Source: Oryzias latipes (Eukaryota; Chordata; Actinopteri; Beloniformes; Adrianichthyidae). From it: a stretch of 64,000 nucleotides of DNA. The stretch is taken from the NCBI RefSeq assembly GCF_002234675.1, contig NC_019867.2:7057561-7121560 (forward strand). The letters run 5' to 3'. The stretch's first letter is position 1; every line of letters starts with the position of its first letter. Under the pieces are notes generated by a model, which had not been told where the DNA came from, searched no databases, and was given only the letters and a program-made list of their open reading frames with translations. Below are positions 12,770-26,500 of this stretch, piece after piece. The position numbers and the translations under genes are program-made.

Positions 12770-13540
12770 TTTTTAACTTGTCCTGTCCAACAGCTAGGCA
12801 AACAGATGAGAGCTGAGGGCCTCTTGTGTTGGACATATTTTACTTTAACAAGAGGGGTTATTAATCTTCAGACAAACCAAAGGTATGTCTGAATAAACCC
12901 CTTTTGTAATTGAGGCCAAAATTTATTAATTTCAATCATGTTTGAAAATCTTTGGTGTTGGACCGGACGGAAAAGGAAAGAGGGGAAGAAGAGAGAGGGA
13001 CGTTAGAGAGGGGGGGGGGGGGTAGGAGGGTGATAATAGGAGGGGAAGGGGGGTAAGACCATGAAGCAGCATAGAGCAGACAGGCTTACTGGTTGTTTAT
13101 CGTCACGGTACGGTTCAAATGTAGTACAAAAAGGGCGGGGCCTGTTCACACACACTCAAATATTATCAACACACCTGCTAGCCGCAAAAATGTCCACATG
13201 TCAACATGCACACAAAACAGATAGTGTTCACGAACGCATACCTATGCCTTTAAACCAACTAGTGTGAAATCTTTCATTCATTCAATCATGCAAACTATTA
13301 GTGCAAAGGTGAGCTAACACCTGTGCTCAGGTGAGTGTTTATGTTCTTCTAAAATGGATGGTGGAATGTGAAAAGAAGGAGGAGGAGCGCCCAGCCACCC
13401 CCACACCCATACCCCCGCCGCAGCAGCAGCGGCAGCCGGAATTCCCCCAACGCCACACGGGAACAGGCAGGGAACAACCGCCCCCCGGGCGACCAAGACC
13501 GCCACCCAGGCCAGGGCAAACACAGTTTACCGAAGAAACT
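12770..13540. repeat. Probable dispersed repeat block, unclassified
   Basis: The block starts near TGTCCAACAGCTAGGC and runs through a purine-rich part with a G run into a GC-rich, CCACC-rich part ending near GGCCAGGGCAAACACAG. Base composition changes sharply against the AT-rich surroundings, and the text resembles a repeat I associate with medaka. The 77-residue Pro-rich frame inside (13331-13564) has no sign of being a gene. Class and exact ends are unknown. Confidence 0.4.
13010..13022 (+). repeat. G13 run in a purine-rich tract
   Basis: Thirteen consecutive G lie inside a ~100-base purine-rich stretch (12965-13060) containing other G runs. Such a tract can form a G-quadruplex or triplex and tends to vary in length. 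Confidence 0.85.
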
Positions 13541-16500
13541 ATACCCTTTGAAATGAAAATTTGAAGAAAAAAACAAGTTTTTTAATAGCATATAAAAAAA
13601 GACTTCAAAAATCAAAATCAAGAAATATCCACACTCTGTACTTATACCCAAGCCTTTATCCGGCTGTCAATAAGGCAAAAAACAAGGTCAGCCCAGCAAA
13701 GGTCAGTATTCAATCACAGGGCATCAAAGGGACAACATCTCACACTAACTCCAAAGGGCAATTTGAAAGGACCAAACACCCTGAAGCATGTTTTGAACTG
13801 AGAAAGGGAGCCTGAGTAATCCTACACCAGACTAGGAAGAACATGCAACCTCTGCACAGGCAAGACACATTTTTGGATTTGGCATAAAAACAAAAACCCA
13901 GAAAAGCCTTTGGGCAATATCCAACCTCCAATTTATTAAAAGTTTGTACATCTTCATGCAGTTCCTAATCCAAGTGTTACCGGCTTTACAGAAATATTGT
14001 CTGATTCTCTTATATGCAATTAATTGAAATTTGTAGACCTTAGATTGTGCAAATCTCTTTAGAAATGTGTTACATTTAGGGCCGTGGGAATTAAAATGAC
14101 CTCAAGTACATATTTGTTGCAGCTTTTATTTTGAAATTTTCTCAACTTTTCAATGATCCAACCCCATCCTAATTTCTCCTCATACGTTATGCCAGAACTA
14201 CTGAGCAATTGAGGTTTTGAGTGGGTGGAGTTAATGTAAATGGGAAATAAATGTGTGGGGGAAGCAAGACATCAGCTGACTCACATCTGACAAATGAATT
14301 TCCATGTTTCTTCAATTTACTATCTTGTGTTACTTTTTAGCCAACTCAATATTACCATACTTGCCATTGCTTTTGTACTGTTATATATATAGACATACTT
14401 TGCAGAAGTGACAGGTTCTGTACATCAAGTTCACTCTGATGTTTTACAAGAGAACTTTAGAAGGCTGGCTTTGGTCTGGAACAATCTTTTGGATCATTCC
14501 CTTGTTGACTGACCTAGTTTTGGACCAAACTGTGTGGCTCTAGAACAGATGGCCTCATGTTTTAGTCTGTGGAATGTTTTGGTCCACTGAGGAGTTCATG
14601 GTCATGTCAGTGACTGCACCGTGTCCAAGTTTTGTCCAACACAAACCCGAGCTTGACTGTCTTGCTTGATTTGTTGGTCTGTTTTGGCAAAGAAAAACAT
14701 CAGCATCTTTACTTTTTGTTGCCAGTACAAAAGAAATTGTTCCATTTTTAGATGTTTTTTTTTTTGCCAAGCCTCACTTCTGCTCCCATTTTTACTTCAA
14801 CATTTCCTGACAATTCCCCTGAAAAAATGACTCCACGTGTTCGTTTTTTCCACATTGTATTTGCTTTGTCATGGAATTCATGTCATTTATGCTCCATGAC
14901 AGCTGTTAGGGTCTACAAAGCCCCTGGAGTTTGATATTTTTCTGAGCATTTTCTGACATTAGCAGGGAAAAAAACTTTTTTTTTGCAGAAAATTATTTTT
15001 ACATACACGTCTCTAAAGCAGACAATAATCAGGCTAACAAAAGCTGATGTTAACAGATACCCTGTTTGATTATCTTGACGCAGCATCCATTTCTCATGTT
15101 GTTCTTTAAACTTTTGTTTTGTTCTATTGCTGCTAAATTACTAATAATTGGATGAAAAACAGATGCTGCATGTATGAAATTATATTTATCAATTAAAACA
15201 TGCTGAGCTCAATGCAAATTTTTATTTGTGTCTTAAAAAGCAAAAGGTAAATCACAGAAATGTACAACTTTGCATAGTGTTCTAAGAAACAACGTCTTAG
15301 CCTAAAAATAATGTTTTTATAATTTGATTTCTTCCAGATAATTGACATTTTTTTCATTTTAATTTTTTTTTTAGTTTAAAGAGGGAGGAAAAAAAAGGAA
15401 AATACAAAACATGTTAATGACTTTTTTCAAACTTGATGTCTTTTTGAAAGATTTTTGGTTTTGAGGATTGAAGGAAAAATATCCTAAAGTGTAAACAGAT
15501 CATTTACATAAACTTGAACAAATGATCATATAAACAAGCTGACTGTTGTGATTCAACTGGTTGTTGAGCATTGTTGTGTGTTTGATTGTTGTTGACTTTT
15601 ATGGTTGTCTTCCGAATTGCATAATGTAGTTAGCTGGTCAACAGTTATCTATGGAATGACCATCATCAAAGAGCTGCACAAATGAAGTGATAAGACACAC
15701 TGATGAAAGCGTAGGGTAAGACACGTCTGTTGGTCTTCTTTGTGAGGTCTGCTTGTGTTTGTTCACAGCCTCTCTGTCACCTTTGGTATACCAAAATCAG
15801 TATTTGTTTTTTAAATAATGCATTCTTTGTTGAATTTTTTTGTCTTGTACCTTCTAACAAATGCAAAACAGTTTATTTTTCACAAATTTAATATTTTTTA
15901 CACAAAGCCGCTGCAAGGAACTGTACAAAAAATTAAAAGTAGGAAACAAAAACATAGCAAAAAAAATTTAATGAAAATTCTAAAATGAAATCCCATATCA
16001 ATAACCTCAAAACAAAAAAAGCAACTGCAGTTTTACATACCAGTAAATGTTAGTCAGCTCTGGATGACAGAGCATGTCTTTGTAGTGTAACTCCTTGATA
16101 GTTCCATAAATAAATTACTGTACTGAAATTTGCGGAAACTGATCTAAAACATATACTTAAGTTCAACCTTTATGCAACAAAAAAAGAAATAAGAATTATC
16201 TCTGGCAGTTATTAGTTCCGCCCAATCCATTAATCAGTCAATTAAAAATAATGAAATTCAAAGACACAGTTGATCAAAGTATTTCAAAATCAATGCATAA
16301 AGCACATCAGTTTTATCTGCCACTCAATATGCAGATTTAAATAAGACAACCTAGTTTAAAAGGATGTGAGCTTTTTCTCATTGTGAAAATTCACAACAAA
16401 AACAAACAAAAGATGTGTTTAAATCATTGACTGTATATGAGAACATGCTGTCAAGAACAATAGATAAAAAATGCACAAATAATCATTTTAAGACAACTAT

Positions 16501-16721
16501 TACAAATCACCTGCAAAAACTAGTTAGAAATGAATTGCTTTAAAAATACAATCTTTGAACCTTGTTGCTTAATTTTGACTGATTTTGGAAGTAAGACACA
16601 AAGTTGTTTGTGTTTTTCTAAACTTAATGTCGTGATATAAACCGCAAGCATACTACATACACGCTGTGTTACAGACAAGTTTAAACACAGTACCTTTTTA
16701 AAAAAATAATTTATTTTCATA

Positions 16722-16726
<5 letters not shown>

Positions 16727-16811
<85 letters not shown>
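16727..16811. repeat. (TA)n microsatellite
   Basis: About 85 bases of uninterrupted TA dinucleotide. It creates an artificial Tyr-Ile frame on the minus strand. Confidence 0.97.
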
Positions 16812-16815
<4 letters not shown>

Positions 16816-17279
16816 TTTATTTTGGGGCTTTCTTTTCAGAATGTAAAAGAGGCAGACAAGTAAGTTCTTCTTTCTGTTCCCTTTCATTTCATCTACTTGT
16901 GTAAAATCTGTTGTTTTTGCTTTTATAGAGAAATGAAAAGATATAAAGGATGTAAAAGGGGTTGGCAGTTGTAAAACAAAGAAGCACTTAAAAAAACAAA
17001 GATTAAATTCCAGCAAATCCCTGGGAATATCATTTTTTAAAATCATGTATTTTTATTTATTTATCTGAACGTGTAAACATTTTTGGAAAGGTGTCATCTA
17101 AACTAAAGCAGGGTCAATAATAATATTAAAGCAAAAATGTAGAAAAAAATCTGCTTTTTTTCAGGAAGTGTGTTTAAAAATATCTTCAAAGAAAAATGTT
17201 AAAATAATAAAAAGTACAGGTAACTTCCTTTAAAAAACACACACACCGCTTTAAGTCACAGACGACAGAATTTTGGCCT

Positions 17280-17503
17280 ATTGCGGCTCCTGTAGACACA
17301 GGACGAAGGAAGATGACTGGTCCTTTGACGTGGAATATTTCCGTACAGAGACGATGGAGGAGTAGCGACTTGCAAGTCGAAGCCTAACCCGTCCTAACTT
17401 CACATCCAGACGGGATATTTTAGCTTGAAATCCTGGGTTTTTCTGAGTTGACGAACAGCAGTCAACGATAAACGTCTCCACCTGTTTCGTTTTAGCTACA
17501 ATC
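17280..17503 (+). promoter_or_regulatory. ap3s1: ap3s1 promoter/5' UTR region
   Basis: A locally GC- and CpG-richer stretch with no TATA box directly precedes the ap3s1 start codon, as expected for a housekeeping promoter. The exact transcription start cannot be read from sequence. Confidence 0.5.
17313..17387 (+). other. Possible upstream ORF in ap3s1 leader
   Basis: A 24-codon frame (ATG at 17313, TAA at 17385-17387) ends 116 bases before the ap3s1 ATG. It matters only if transcription starts upstream of 17313. A conserved uORF could reduce translation of the main frame. Confidence 0.25.
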
Positions 17504-20500
17504 ATGATTAAAGCCATTTTAATTTTTAACAACCACGGGAAACCAAGACTTTCTAAATTCTACGAGCATTATGTGAGTAACAACAGCTTGCTGTATGTCA
17601 TAAAAAAGGTTTTTGACGCCCTCATTTTAGCGAAACCTTTTCTGTGTAATTGTTTAATTATTAAGGCTACGGGTTAGCCAATAAAATGTACACATTTTGT
17701 ATTGTTTTGACTCCTTTATGGCTGTAAATGAAAATGATGATGAACGGAAACGGTCAAATCGCTGTTTCCGCTTTAGCAGCGCTCTTGTAAAATTCTTCAG
17801 ACGTAAAGTCCGCGTATATATAATCCAAGATGTTCCTTTTGAAATATGAATAATTTATTAAACGAGCGAAGGTTTCACATTCGGGCTCGTGCGAACAGAA
17901 TCTCCTTTCTCCTCGTCTCGCGGGTTTTCACCCTGACTCAGTTTTGGTGATGATCATCATCATTAGTAACTAAGTTTATTGTGTGTGTGTCACATGACTG
18001 AAACCACTTCCTTGTGAGCAACTCGTGTTCCCTTTAACCTTGCATCTCTGTAGTCTGTAGAAATCAGGCAGCAGTGATTTGAAATGATAGATTTACATGG
18101 TAATTCATCAAAAACAAGCCATGTCCGCTTGATCCCATAAGTGGATTAAGATCTTTGTGCAACCTGTACATGAATATTACAACATCAAGAGGTTGGCCAT
18201 TAGATACCACAGAGAAAGCAATTGCTTTAATCAAAGTAGATGTCCTTGTTTTTTCTGTTTTTTTGATGCTGCAGATCAACAGAGATTTAGGTCTCTTTCA
18301 ATTTTCTGACTATTAACGACACAAAAATAAGCTTGTTCTAACAAATTACATGTTTAAGTTTGCTGTGCACAACACAGAAAATGTTGTTGCTTTATAAAAA
18401 GTATAGAAATAGCTGTAAGTTGCAAAAAAAAAAAAAAAGGGGGTGACGAATCTTCAGACCTAATTTGAAAAAATCCTGTTAGCAACAGTGGATTGCATGT
18501 TTTATGAGACTCCAGGCGGTGCACAGGAGGCACAGAGGGTTGTTTGAACAGCCGTACCACCCTGTAAACACAGCTTTTACCAGAGAAATCTGACTGACGT
18601 GGAGCATTTCAAATCAAATTATTAACATGGATAAGTTATTTGATTTGCTTAATACAGACAGACCTACATTTGCTTGTATTTCAGAAGGATCATTGCAAAT
18701 TGATCGGATTACACGCGAGCTGCACAATCGCCATCTGCCATATTCCAGGCTGAGGTGTTGGCTTAGTGGCTGCTGGGATATAATATTTCACATGGTCACT
18801 ACAATGAGCTGTTCAACATTTGTTGTTTGGTTTGCTGAAGTCGCTGTGCAGGCACAGACCATAGAAAATGCTCACATGTTGTGATCGAACTGTAAATGCA
18901 TTCTGGTACAATCAGTTTGGTTGCATCAGCCATTAAACTAAACCATAAAGGGAATAGTTTCTAGATGGGCAGAGCAAAACTAATTAAAACAGTAAAGTTG
19001 AAAGCATTATCTTTCCATTATCTCGTCCAAACACAATGTTTCCACCCATAAAGGTCTAAATTACATTTTGCTAGGCTTCTAATACATTGTTGCTGTTGTG
19101 TTCAAATGAGTTTACAAGGCAACATGCTAAGAATGCATCTTTTTCTATTTCTTAGCAGTGTATTACCATGGAAACAAACTTTATAAAACACTACCATATT
19201 AAGCTGAATGGTAGTGTCTCCTTTTTACTCACAGGAATGAAGGAAAGGCCATGAATAATGAATTAGTTGCATGTAAACCTGATATTGAATGACTCTTAAT
19301 TCCCGTCCGAGAAGCTATAACTGCCAACCTATGAGAGGCATTAGTGTTTAAAGCATTTGTTCACAGTTTTAACAAATTGTTCAGCCAGAAAAAAACTAAA
19401 AACAAATTAAATAAGCTGACGTGTGTTTCAGTTATAGATTGCAGAAAACCAGCTGTTTATCATAGATCACCTGACTCCGACTCAATTAAAGACTAGCAAA
19501 ACCAACAAAAGTAGTTCAGGGTTCATGTGTGTGCTGCTGCAGCAGCCTCACTGCTGCGCTGGCTGGTGTCATGAAACTGTGAGGACGGCTAAAGCTGCAG
19601 GTCTCATGCCAAGTGTCACATGGTGTCTTTAGACTTGCAGGCATCTGCAGCGAGCACAGCTCTTTCTCCAGTGGTGAGCCAAAGGAGAAAATAATAGCTC
19701 ATAAAGGCTTTGAGAGGACATTAGCAGCCGACGGCCTCACTGTTGAGTTTTCGAAATAAATATCACTTTAGCAATATATTCCCTGTAAGTTTATTTTGTG
19801 CTTTTATCTCCATTTTTATAATGTTATAAACCTTTTCAGAAGGTCAAACAGAAATGCCTTTAGCTCCTTTATTCATTGTGTCAGCTTGTCATAATTCCTG
19901 CTTTCTGTCTGACTGGATGATAACTGGTGATTTAAACAAGTTGCAGAAAAAACTCGAGTGACATGTTCTTTTTCCAGCTCGGTCTGGCTTTATGCAAATG
20001 AACAAGGTTTTATACATGAACAAGATTTATTTATTGTCTATTTTGTTGTTTATGTTGCCTATTTATCCATTTTATCTTGCAGAATGAAGACACGGAGCAG
20101 CAGATCATAAGGGAAACCTTCCACTTGGTCTCAAAAAGAGATGAAAACGTCTGCAATTTCTTAGAAGGAGGAATGTAAGTTCTGCGATGCCAGGATGTGG
20201 AAATGAAAAAGGAGCAAAGGAACATAATCTTCAAAATGCTGTTTTAAAAAAAAAGTTAAAGACCCACTCTGAGGATTTTTTTATGGTGTTTTAAATGTTA
20301 TTGTAGCATTTTTCTAATGATGGACATATATTAAGATCATTGGGCGTAAAATTGTATCTTTGAGTATTTGTTAATTCAAATTGCTGTGAATCGGGAGCAG
20401 ATGAAAAAGATGCTGTTTGAAAAAGATTGAACAGTTTTCTCCGCGTATTCGTGGAGGTTAGGGACCAGAGACTTCCGCCAATATGCTGCAATCTTAACTC

Positions 20501-23500
20501 ATCAAAAACCCTTCTGAAACATTTCTGATACTCTGTGAAACATTTATTAAAGAACGTTGCTCAACATGGTTTTTTTAGTCATTCAGAGTAATAGACTGTA
20601 CTGTAGCGTACTTTATAATGCACATTAGGAGTGCCAGTCTGTTTCTCTATGCCTAGAAAGCAGGAGCCCGTACTTCCTTAAGTGCCAAAGGGCATCTTCT
20701 TCCAGAAGAGGTTGGTTTCATCCATCATTCATTCATCCAGATGATAATTATACTTCCTCAGCGTATTAGGATATTTTCAAGCTGCTTTTGAGTCAGCTGA
20801 TGCCATTGGGGCACAAACTTTGGTTATAGCGATTCTGGAACCAGCTGTTGCTCGCTGGGAAATATTCTTCCGCAGCCGGGGGGAGGCCGACTGGCCAGCT
20901 GGCTCTTCATCTCCCCGCTCCCCTCCTTAGAAATTCCCGCAGCACAAGTCTCATACAAGCATCTTGAGTTGTCTGAGCTTTTGTGACGAACCAGAGGAGT
21001 CACGTGATTAAAAAAAAAAAAAAAGGAATCTGCGAACACGTGAAACAGCGAATATTGAAACCCGAATTGGCGGAGGAACACTGTAGTTGTGATGTAGAAA
21101 ATACGACTGCTCCACTTCATTCTGATGCATCCTCTTGTAGATGAATAGATCCATGTACATCTTTGTTTTCCTCGTCTGAGCTGTTATCTGGCTCAGAACT
21201 GGACATCTCCAATACTTCTCTCCCTTTGTTGTTGCACCGATCATGTTAGGTTGGGGTGAACTCCTGCCGCTCTGCTGAAACTATGTCCTAGAAAACGGCA
21301 TAATCATAATGAAAAGACCACTCTCACTGGGAACGCTTTAACAACAGATTAAAAGATGATCAGAGTGGGTCTACAAGAATCTGAGTTGCAACGCTTTGCT
21401 TTGTTGGCTTAAAAGCTTTTTTCTTTTCTTGCTCTCTCTTTATAATAAAATGAAAAACTTCAGACAAATTATATAAACACTTAATAATAAATAAAAAAAC
21501 ATAGGTTTAGCAAACAAATACTCCAAAAAACACTGGATTTTCTCTTTAGTGAGTTCTCAAAAGTTACAAGTCTTTTTGTGAGAGAAGAAAACAGTTGAGG
21601 AGCTCTTGTCCAACCCAGTTACAAGCTTTATCTCTTCCCGTCTTATCTCCAGCTATTCGGATATATTGTGGGCAATCTTTATACGCCTGACTGAAAACAT
21701 CCTGTTTTTTTTTGCTCCCTCAAAATTCTGTCGTAACATGTTTACGGTACCTTATTATACTAGGTTGGGCTTTTGATAAGAGTGTTTTTTTTTTCTGCTT
21801 GTTTTAAAGAATATTACCTATTTTATGCTCTTTTCCAAGAGATGGTGATAAAACCTGAAGAGAGTTTCAGGAAATGTGCCGTCAAGAATGTTTGCTAGAT
21901 ATTTTCCCTTCGCTGTCATCGTGTTCTTTCTGTGTTCCAGGCTGATCGGGGGTTCGGACTACAAGCTGATCTATAGACACTATGCCACGCTGTACTTTGT
22001 GTTTTGTGTCGACTCTTCAGAGAGCGAATTAGGCATTTTAGACTTAATCCAGGTAAAATAAATCGGACTTTCAGAAGAATGTATACTCTTTAGTTATCTT
22101 CTCTCTAACTGTTCCCTTTGTTTGTCAGGTATTTGTAGAAACGTTGGACAAATGCTTTGAAAACGTCTGTGAACTTGACTTAATTTTCCATGTAGACAAG
22201 GTAGGAAAATCTTTCACCTCTCTGTGATGTAACACGTTTATTAGACTGTTTGTTTCAGCCTACCAATCCCTTTGACCCTTTTTCTTTGTAATAATTTCCC
22301 GTAGTTATTATTGCCTGTTATTATCTGATGACTTTCTGTTTCGCAACTGCAGGAACTTTTGAGTCAACCATAAATACCATACCTGCTTTAGAGCCTCCAC
22401 AAATAGAGAAACCTTTAAACCAAAATGAAGTTTAGCCTGTTTTCATTTTATTAAGGAAGTTTGAAAAAAAATGTGTTGTTTGAAACGAGCTGAAACTCAG
22501 GGAAGTCTTGTAGAAACTTTAAATGATTGATGATTTGTAATTTGGGTTTATTTCTGCAGGTCCACAATATTCTTGCTGAAATGGTGATGGGTGGAATGGT
22601 CTTAGAGACCAACATGAACGAAATCATCACACAGGTGGACGCCCAGAACAAGATGGAGAAAGCTGAGGTATGAGGTTATCTGTCACTTTGTTCTTTCCTC
22701 GGCCTCCCTGAGGAATGTTGCACAGTATGCAGGCATGTGTGTACGCTGCACTCTGCATGCTACTCTTGGTCACTCTGTGGATGCTCCCCACCTTCTCTCA
22801 AGTGTTTGTGCTCTTTTCTGGCCTCTTCTTTGACTGCTTCTATGCTCTCAACGCAGCTCAAACCTCAGTAGATCCTATACTCTAACCCAAATATACAAAA
22901 ACAGATCAATTCACCTCCAGAATCAGTGACCATTAAATCCTCCTTACCATTGAATGACATTCAGCTACATACTCATCACGTTGAGGGGAAAGTTTGGAGA
23001 TTTAGATTTTCTTTTCTTGAGCCGATATTTTCAAAGTCTTCGCTCAGATATCTGTGCTCTGCAAGTACATTTGTTTGTTTTCCATGCAGCTTCGGTCAGA
23101 AATCCGCTTTCATTTCTCTATTGGAAAGACAGACAGCCAGAGACAATTTCACTAAATGATGGTTTTCTTTTTCTACGCTCAGTGTGGATTAGAGCCTCTG
23201 ATCGATAAACTGAGTCAAAAATATGTCCAAGCACGTTGTGTAATGTCTGCACATTCATTTTGCAAATACTTTATTTCCTGTTGAGAAACGACCCTTTACA
23301 AAATGTGTACCGTATTTTTCGGAGAATAGTTACATTTGATTTTTTATAAATCAACCGCTAGAGGGAACTGTAGGCAAGTGTGTCAGTATTTACTACTGAC
23401 CGTAACACAGAAGAAACGCCGCTCAGTCTTACTCCGAGCTTGACAGATGAAGACTTTAAAGGATTTAGGGATTTAAAGTGATATAAAGGGTTTAGCTGAC

Positions 23501-26500
23501 TTGTTGTCATGCTGCGGTTATCTTATTAATTGTTCATTTACTGCGATAATATACTAGAAACTTATTCAACTCCTCCTATGTTTTATGGAGCTAAATACGG
23601 TTATGGTAGTGAAGCGTGCACATATTCATTCTATTATTTGTTATCTCTTCCATTATTATGATTTGCCTTTCAAGATGAAATGTCCGATTTTGTTTCCGTA
23701 TTTTGTTAAATAAATTCCTCCTAAAAGTGTGACTTATAGTCCAAAAAACACTGTTTTTTCTAAGCTTAAAGTCAATGTTTGTATTATTAGATTTTTTAGA
23801 GGCTGTTCAGCTGTGTGTGCTAACTGTAGAGTTGTAAAATCTGAGCTGCACTGTTTGTTTTAACCCGACAAAAGCTTCTTGTTGAACAGAAATTGTGTAA
23901 GGAGAGTTTTTTTTTACTGTTCTTGTATCATCGTAGCTGCTCTGTCTCTTCCCTTCTGGACCTATCGTAGGCCACAGAACGCTCAGAACCAGGCACTTTT
24001 CATAGAACAGTGTCTGTCAAGTCTCATCAATAACCAAAAAAATCCAATTTAGTGGCAGACGTCATATCTAATATTTACCTGAATCTTTCGTAGCAATGTG
24101 TTTGAACCAAAAGAAACTTCAGCATTGAGCGAAAGTATCAGCAATACGTTTGCAGATGTGGCATATGATGGGTCCTATCACTTTCTGTGGAGATAAAACT
24201 GTTATTACTTTAACCTGCTTTAACATTCCTCATTCCTCTTTTTTCCTGACCCTGTCCAGTTCTTTCCATTCTTCTCTCTCTTTACAGACGTTTATCTTTC
24301 AGTCTACCAGGCAGGACAGGTAGACACAGGTACTGCTAAATTTACAACCAAACACCCTAACTCTAACTTAGCTTCCCTTTGAGTCTCTCCTCATGCCCCC
24401 CACCCCCACCCCATGCAATTCTAGACGGATGCCACTAACAAGAAGAAGGAATCTTTCACAACAGACCCAAAAATATTACAGGTTCTCTCTAAAATCCAAA
24501 AATACAGGATAATACTCAGGCATTTGATTGTGCCAAACACAATAATCTTGATAAGAAATTCTAAACTGACATCCTGTAGATTAGTGTTAATGCTTTGTAG
24601 GCAGGAGCACTGCAAGATTTCATTTTAATGTCGGGTTAACCTTTTTAAATCTTATGAGTGAAGTATCCCCTCCTCACTGCCAGATCCAAAATGTATTTGT
24701 CCACATCAGATTAAGTTCTTTTTAAAATTTACATACAGGATAAAAAAAACCCAGTAAAAACTCAAAGTAATCAAGCTGAAATTGTTTTTCTCACTTTCCA
24801 GTGTCCTACTTTGAGGTGTCCTAATGTTTAGCTTATTGGACATTACATGTGCAGCAGAGTATCTTTCCTGTTGGCTCTCAACACAAATACTTTTTTTCTT
24901 TTTTCTTTTTTTTACAAATAAGCTGCTCAAACTGTTTTTAAAATCAAACATGCAGTTTTCTAAGCTTCCATGACGTGTTGCAAATTTTAGCTGCAACATG
25001 TTTGTCAAACACAATAACAGAAGAAGGTGGTCTTTATTTCAAACACTTACATTTTCTCACCACCAAGGGGCATTTTTTTTTCTCTCCATTTCATCTGATT
25101 TAAGTCCCACTCCGATCTATATATTTTAAAGGCGTTCCCAGATTATGATTAAATATTTTTTTAAATATGGGGTCATTTTCTAGTGTCTGCAGAGCTGCAG
25201 TAGTTCATTATAAATTGTCTTCTGAGTCGTTGACATGACCATTGGAGCAGAGCAATGCCGCTCCTCCTTCCCCTAAGAGCTCACAGCCCCTCACACACAT
25301 ATTGGAGCTATTTAGTTGTATAATTTTGAGCCAGATACCAGCTCGAATGAGCAAAATGGAGACGTACGTAGATCTTGTCGTCTACAAGTGGATGGATCAG
25401 CATGGATCAGCGATGGTAGCTTGTGACCCACCCGGCGTATTTTCTACATCACGAACAAGCTCGTTATCAAACACTTTATTTTAATCATTGGGAATAAAAA
25501 AAAAAAGAAATACTCAAAAATCTGAGTTTATTCTTCGTTTTGCTCATACATGACCTCCTTCATCACAAAAATGCCAAAGGAACATGTTAAAAACACCCAA
25601 AACACAATTTTCATCAGAGTGGGCCTTTAAGCTGAAGTGAAAATTAAGGATTGCAACCGACTCGCAGTGTTCATATAGCTTTACCTGAAATCAGTGGGAG
25701 GCATTAGTAGGTCTTTATCTTCACGTAATGTTTATCTTTATTTCTGATCAAATGAAAAACAATAAAAAAATTAAATTTTCCTTTATTCCACTTAGTTTAA
25801 TTCTGTTAATTATCTGGCTCCTTGAATGATATCTTTCACACATAAAAGTCTAGAAAAATGAGATATTAAAAAAAGGCCCCTAAAAAGTAAAAATAATGTT
25901 GGGTTAAAAGAGTGTTGGAATTAAACCCAATACATCTGACATGAATAAAGCTGGAAAAAAAATAGGAATCCCAGGAATCAATTTGCCTCTGAAAAAAAAA
26001 AATCTTTTGTCAATATAATTTTACTGTATTTCTTCTTTTATTATTACGCATAACATATGTTCTGTCGTAACAGGGTACATAAGTTATTACTTACTTTTTT
26101 ACTTTTCCTATTTTTGCACATTTTGAACACCCCTCATTCTTTTGCACATTGCTGTCATTCTTTTTGAACTGCTGTAACAATTGAATTTCCCCAATGTGGG
26201 ATCAAAAAAGAATTTCTCTACATCTCTATCTCTATCTTAGATGAACACAATTCCATTGGATATATTTTGGATGTTTTTGGGTCTGTCGATAAAGATTCAT
26301 TTTGAACCTCTCTAACTGCAGTGGTTCTTCAAAGTATGCTCACACTCGACTAAAAAAACTAATTTCATTCAGTTTCCACAGATGTGAATTTGCTCCAGAC
26401 AAGCTACCTTTATACCCTTGAATTTTGTGTATTACATTTCACCATTGACATTCACTGTTGGAGGGCATTGCATAATTTTCCTATAGCAGTTTAGCTGCTA

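Larger units (their letters stand above)
9770..17250. other. Gene-free intergenic region between cdo1 and ap3s1
   Basis: About 7.5 kb of AT-rich DNA between the head-to-head genes cdo1 and ap3s1. Contents include a small hairpin (11968-12017), a dispersed-repeat block (about 12770-13560), a G run and a long TA microsatellite. I looked for ATG12, which lies here in human, and saw no recognisable exon on either strand. Confidence 0.6.

Noticed and set aside
13331..13564. Pro-rich 77-codon frame
   Set aside because: It lies in a GC-rich dispersed repeat, with no family resemblance or splice context.
16726..17046. 106-codon minus-strand frame ending in Tyr-Ile repeats
   Set aside because: About a quarter of it is a translation of the TA microsatellite.
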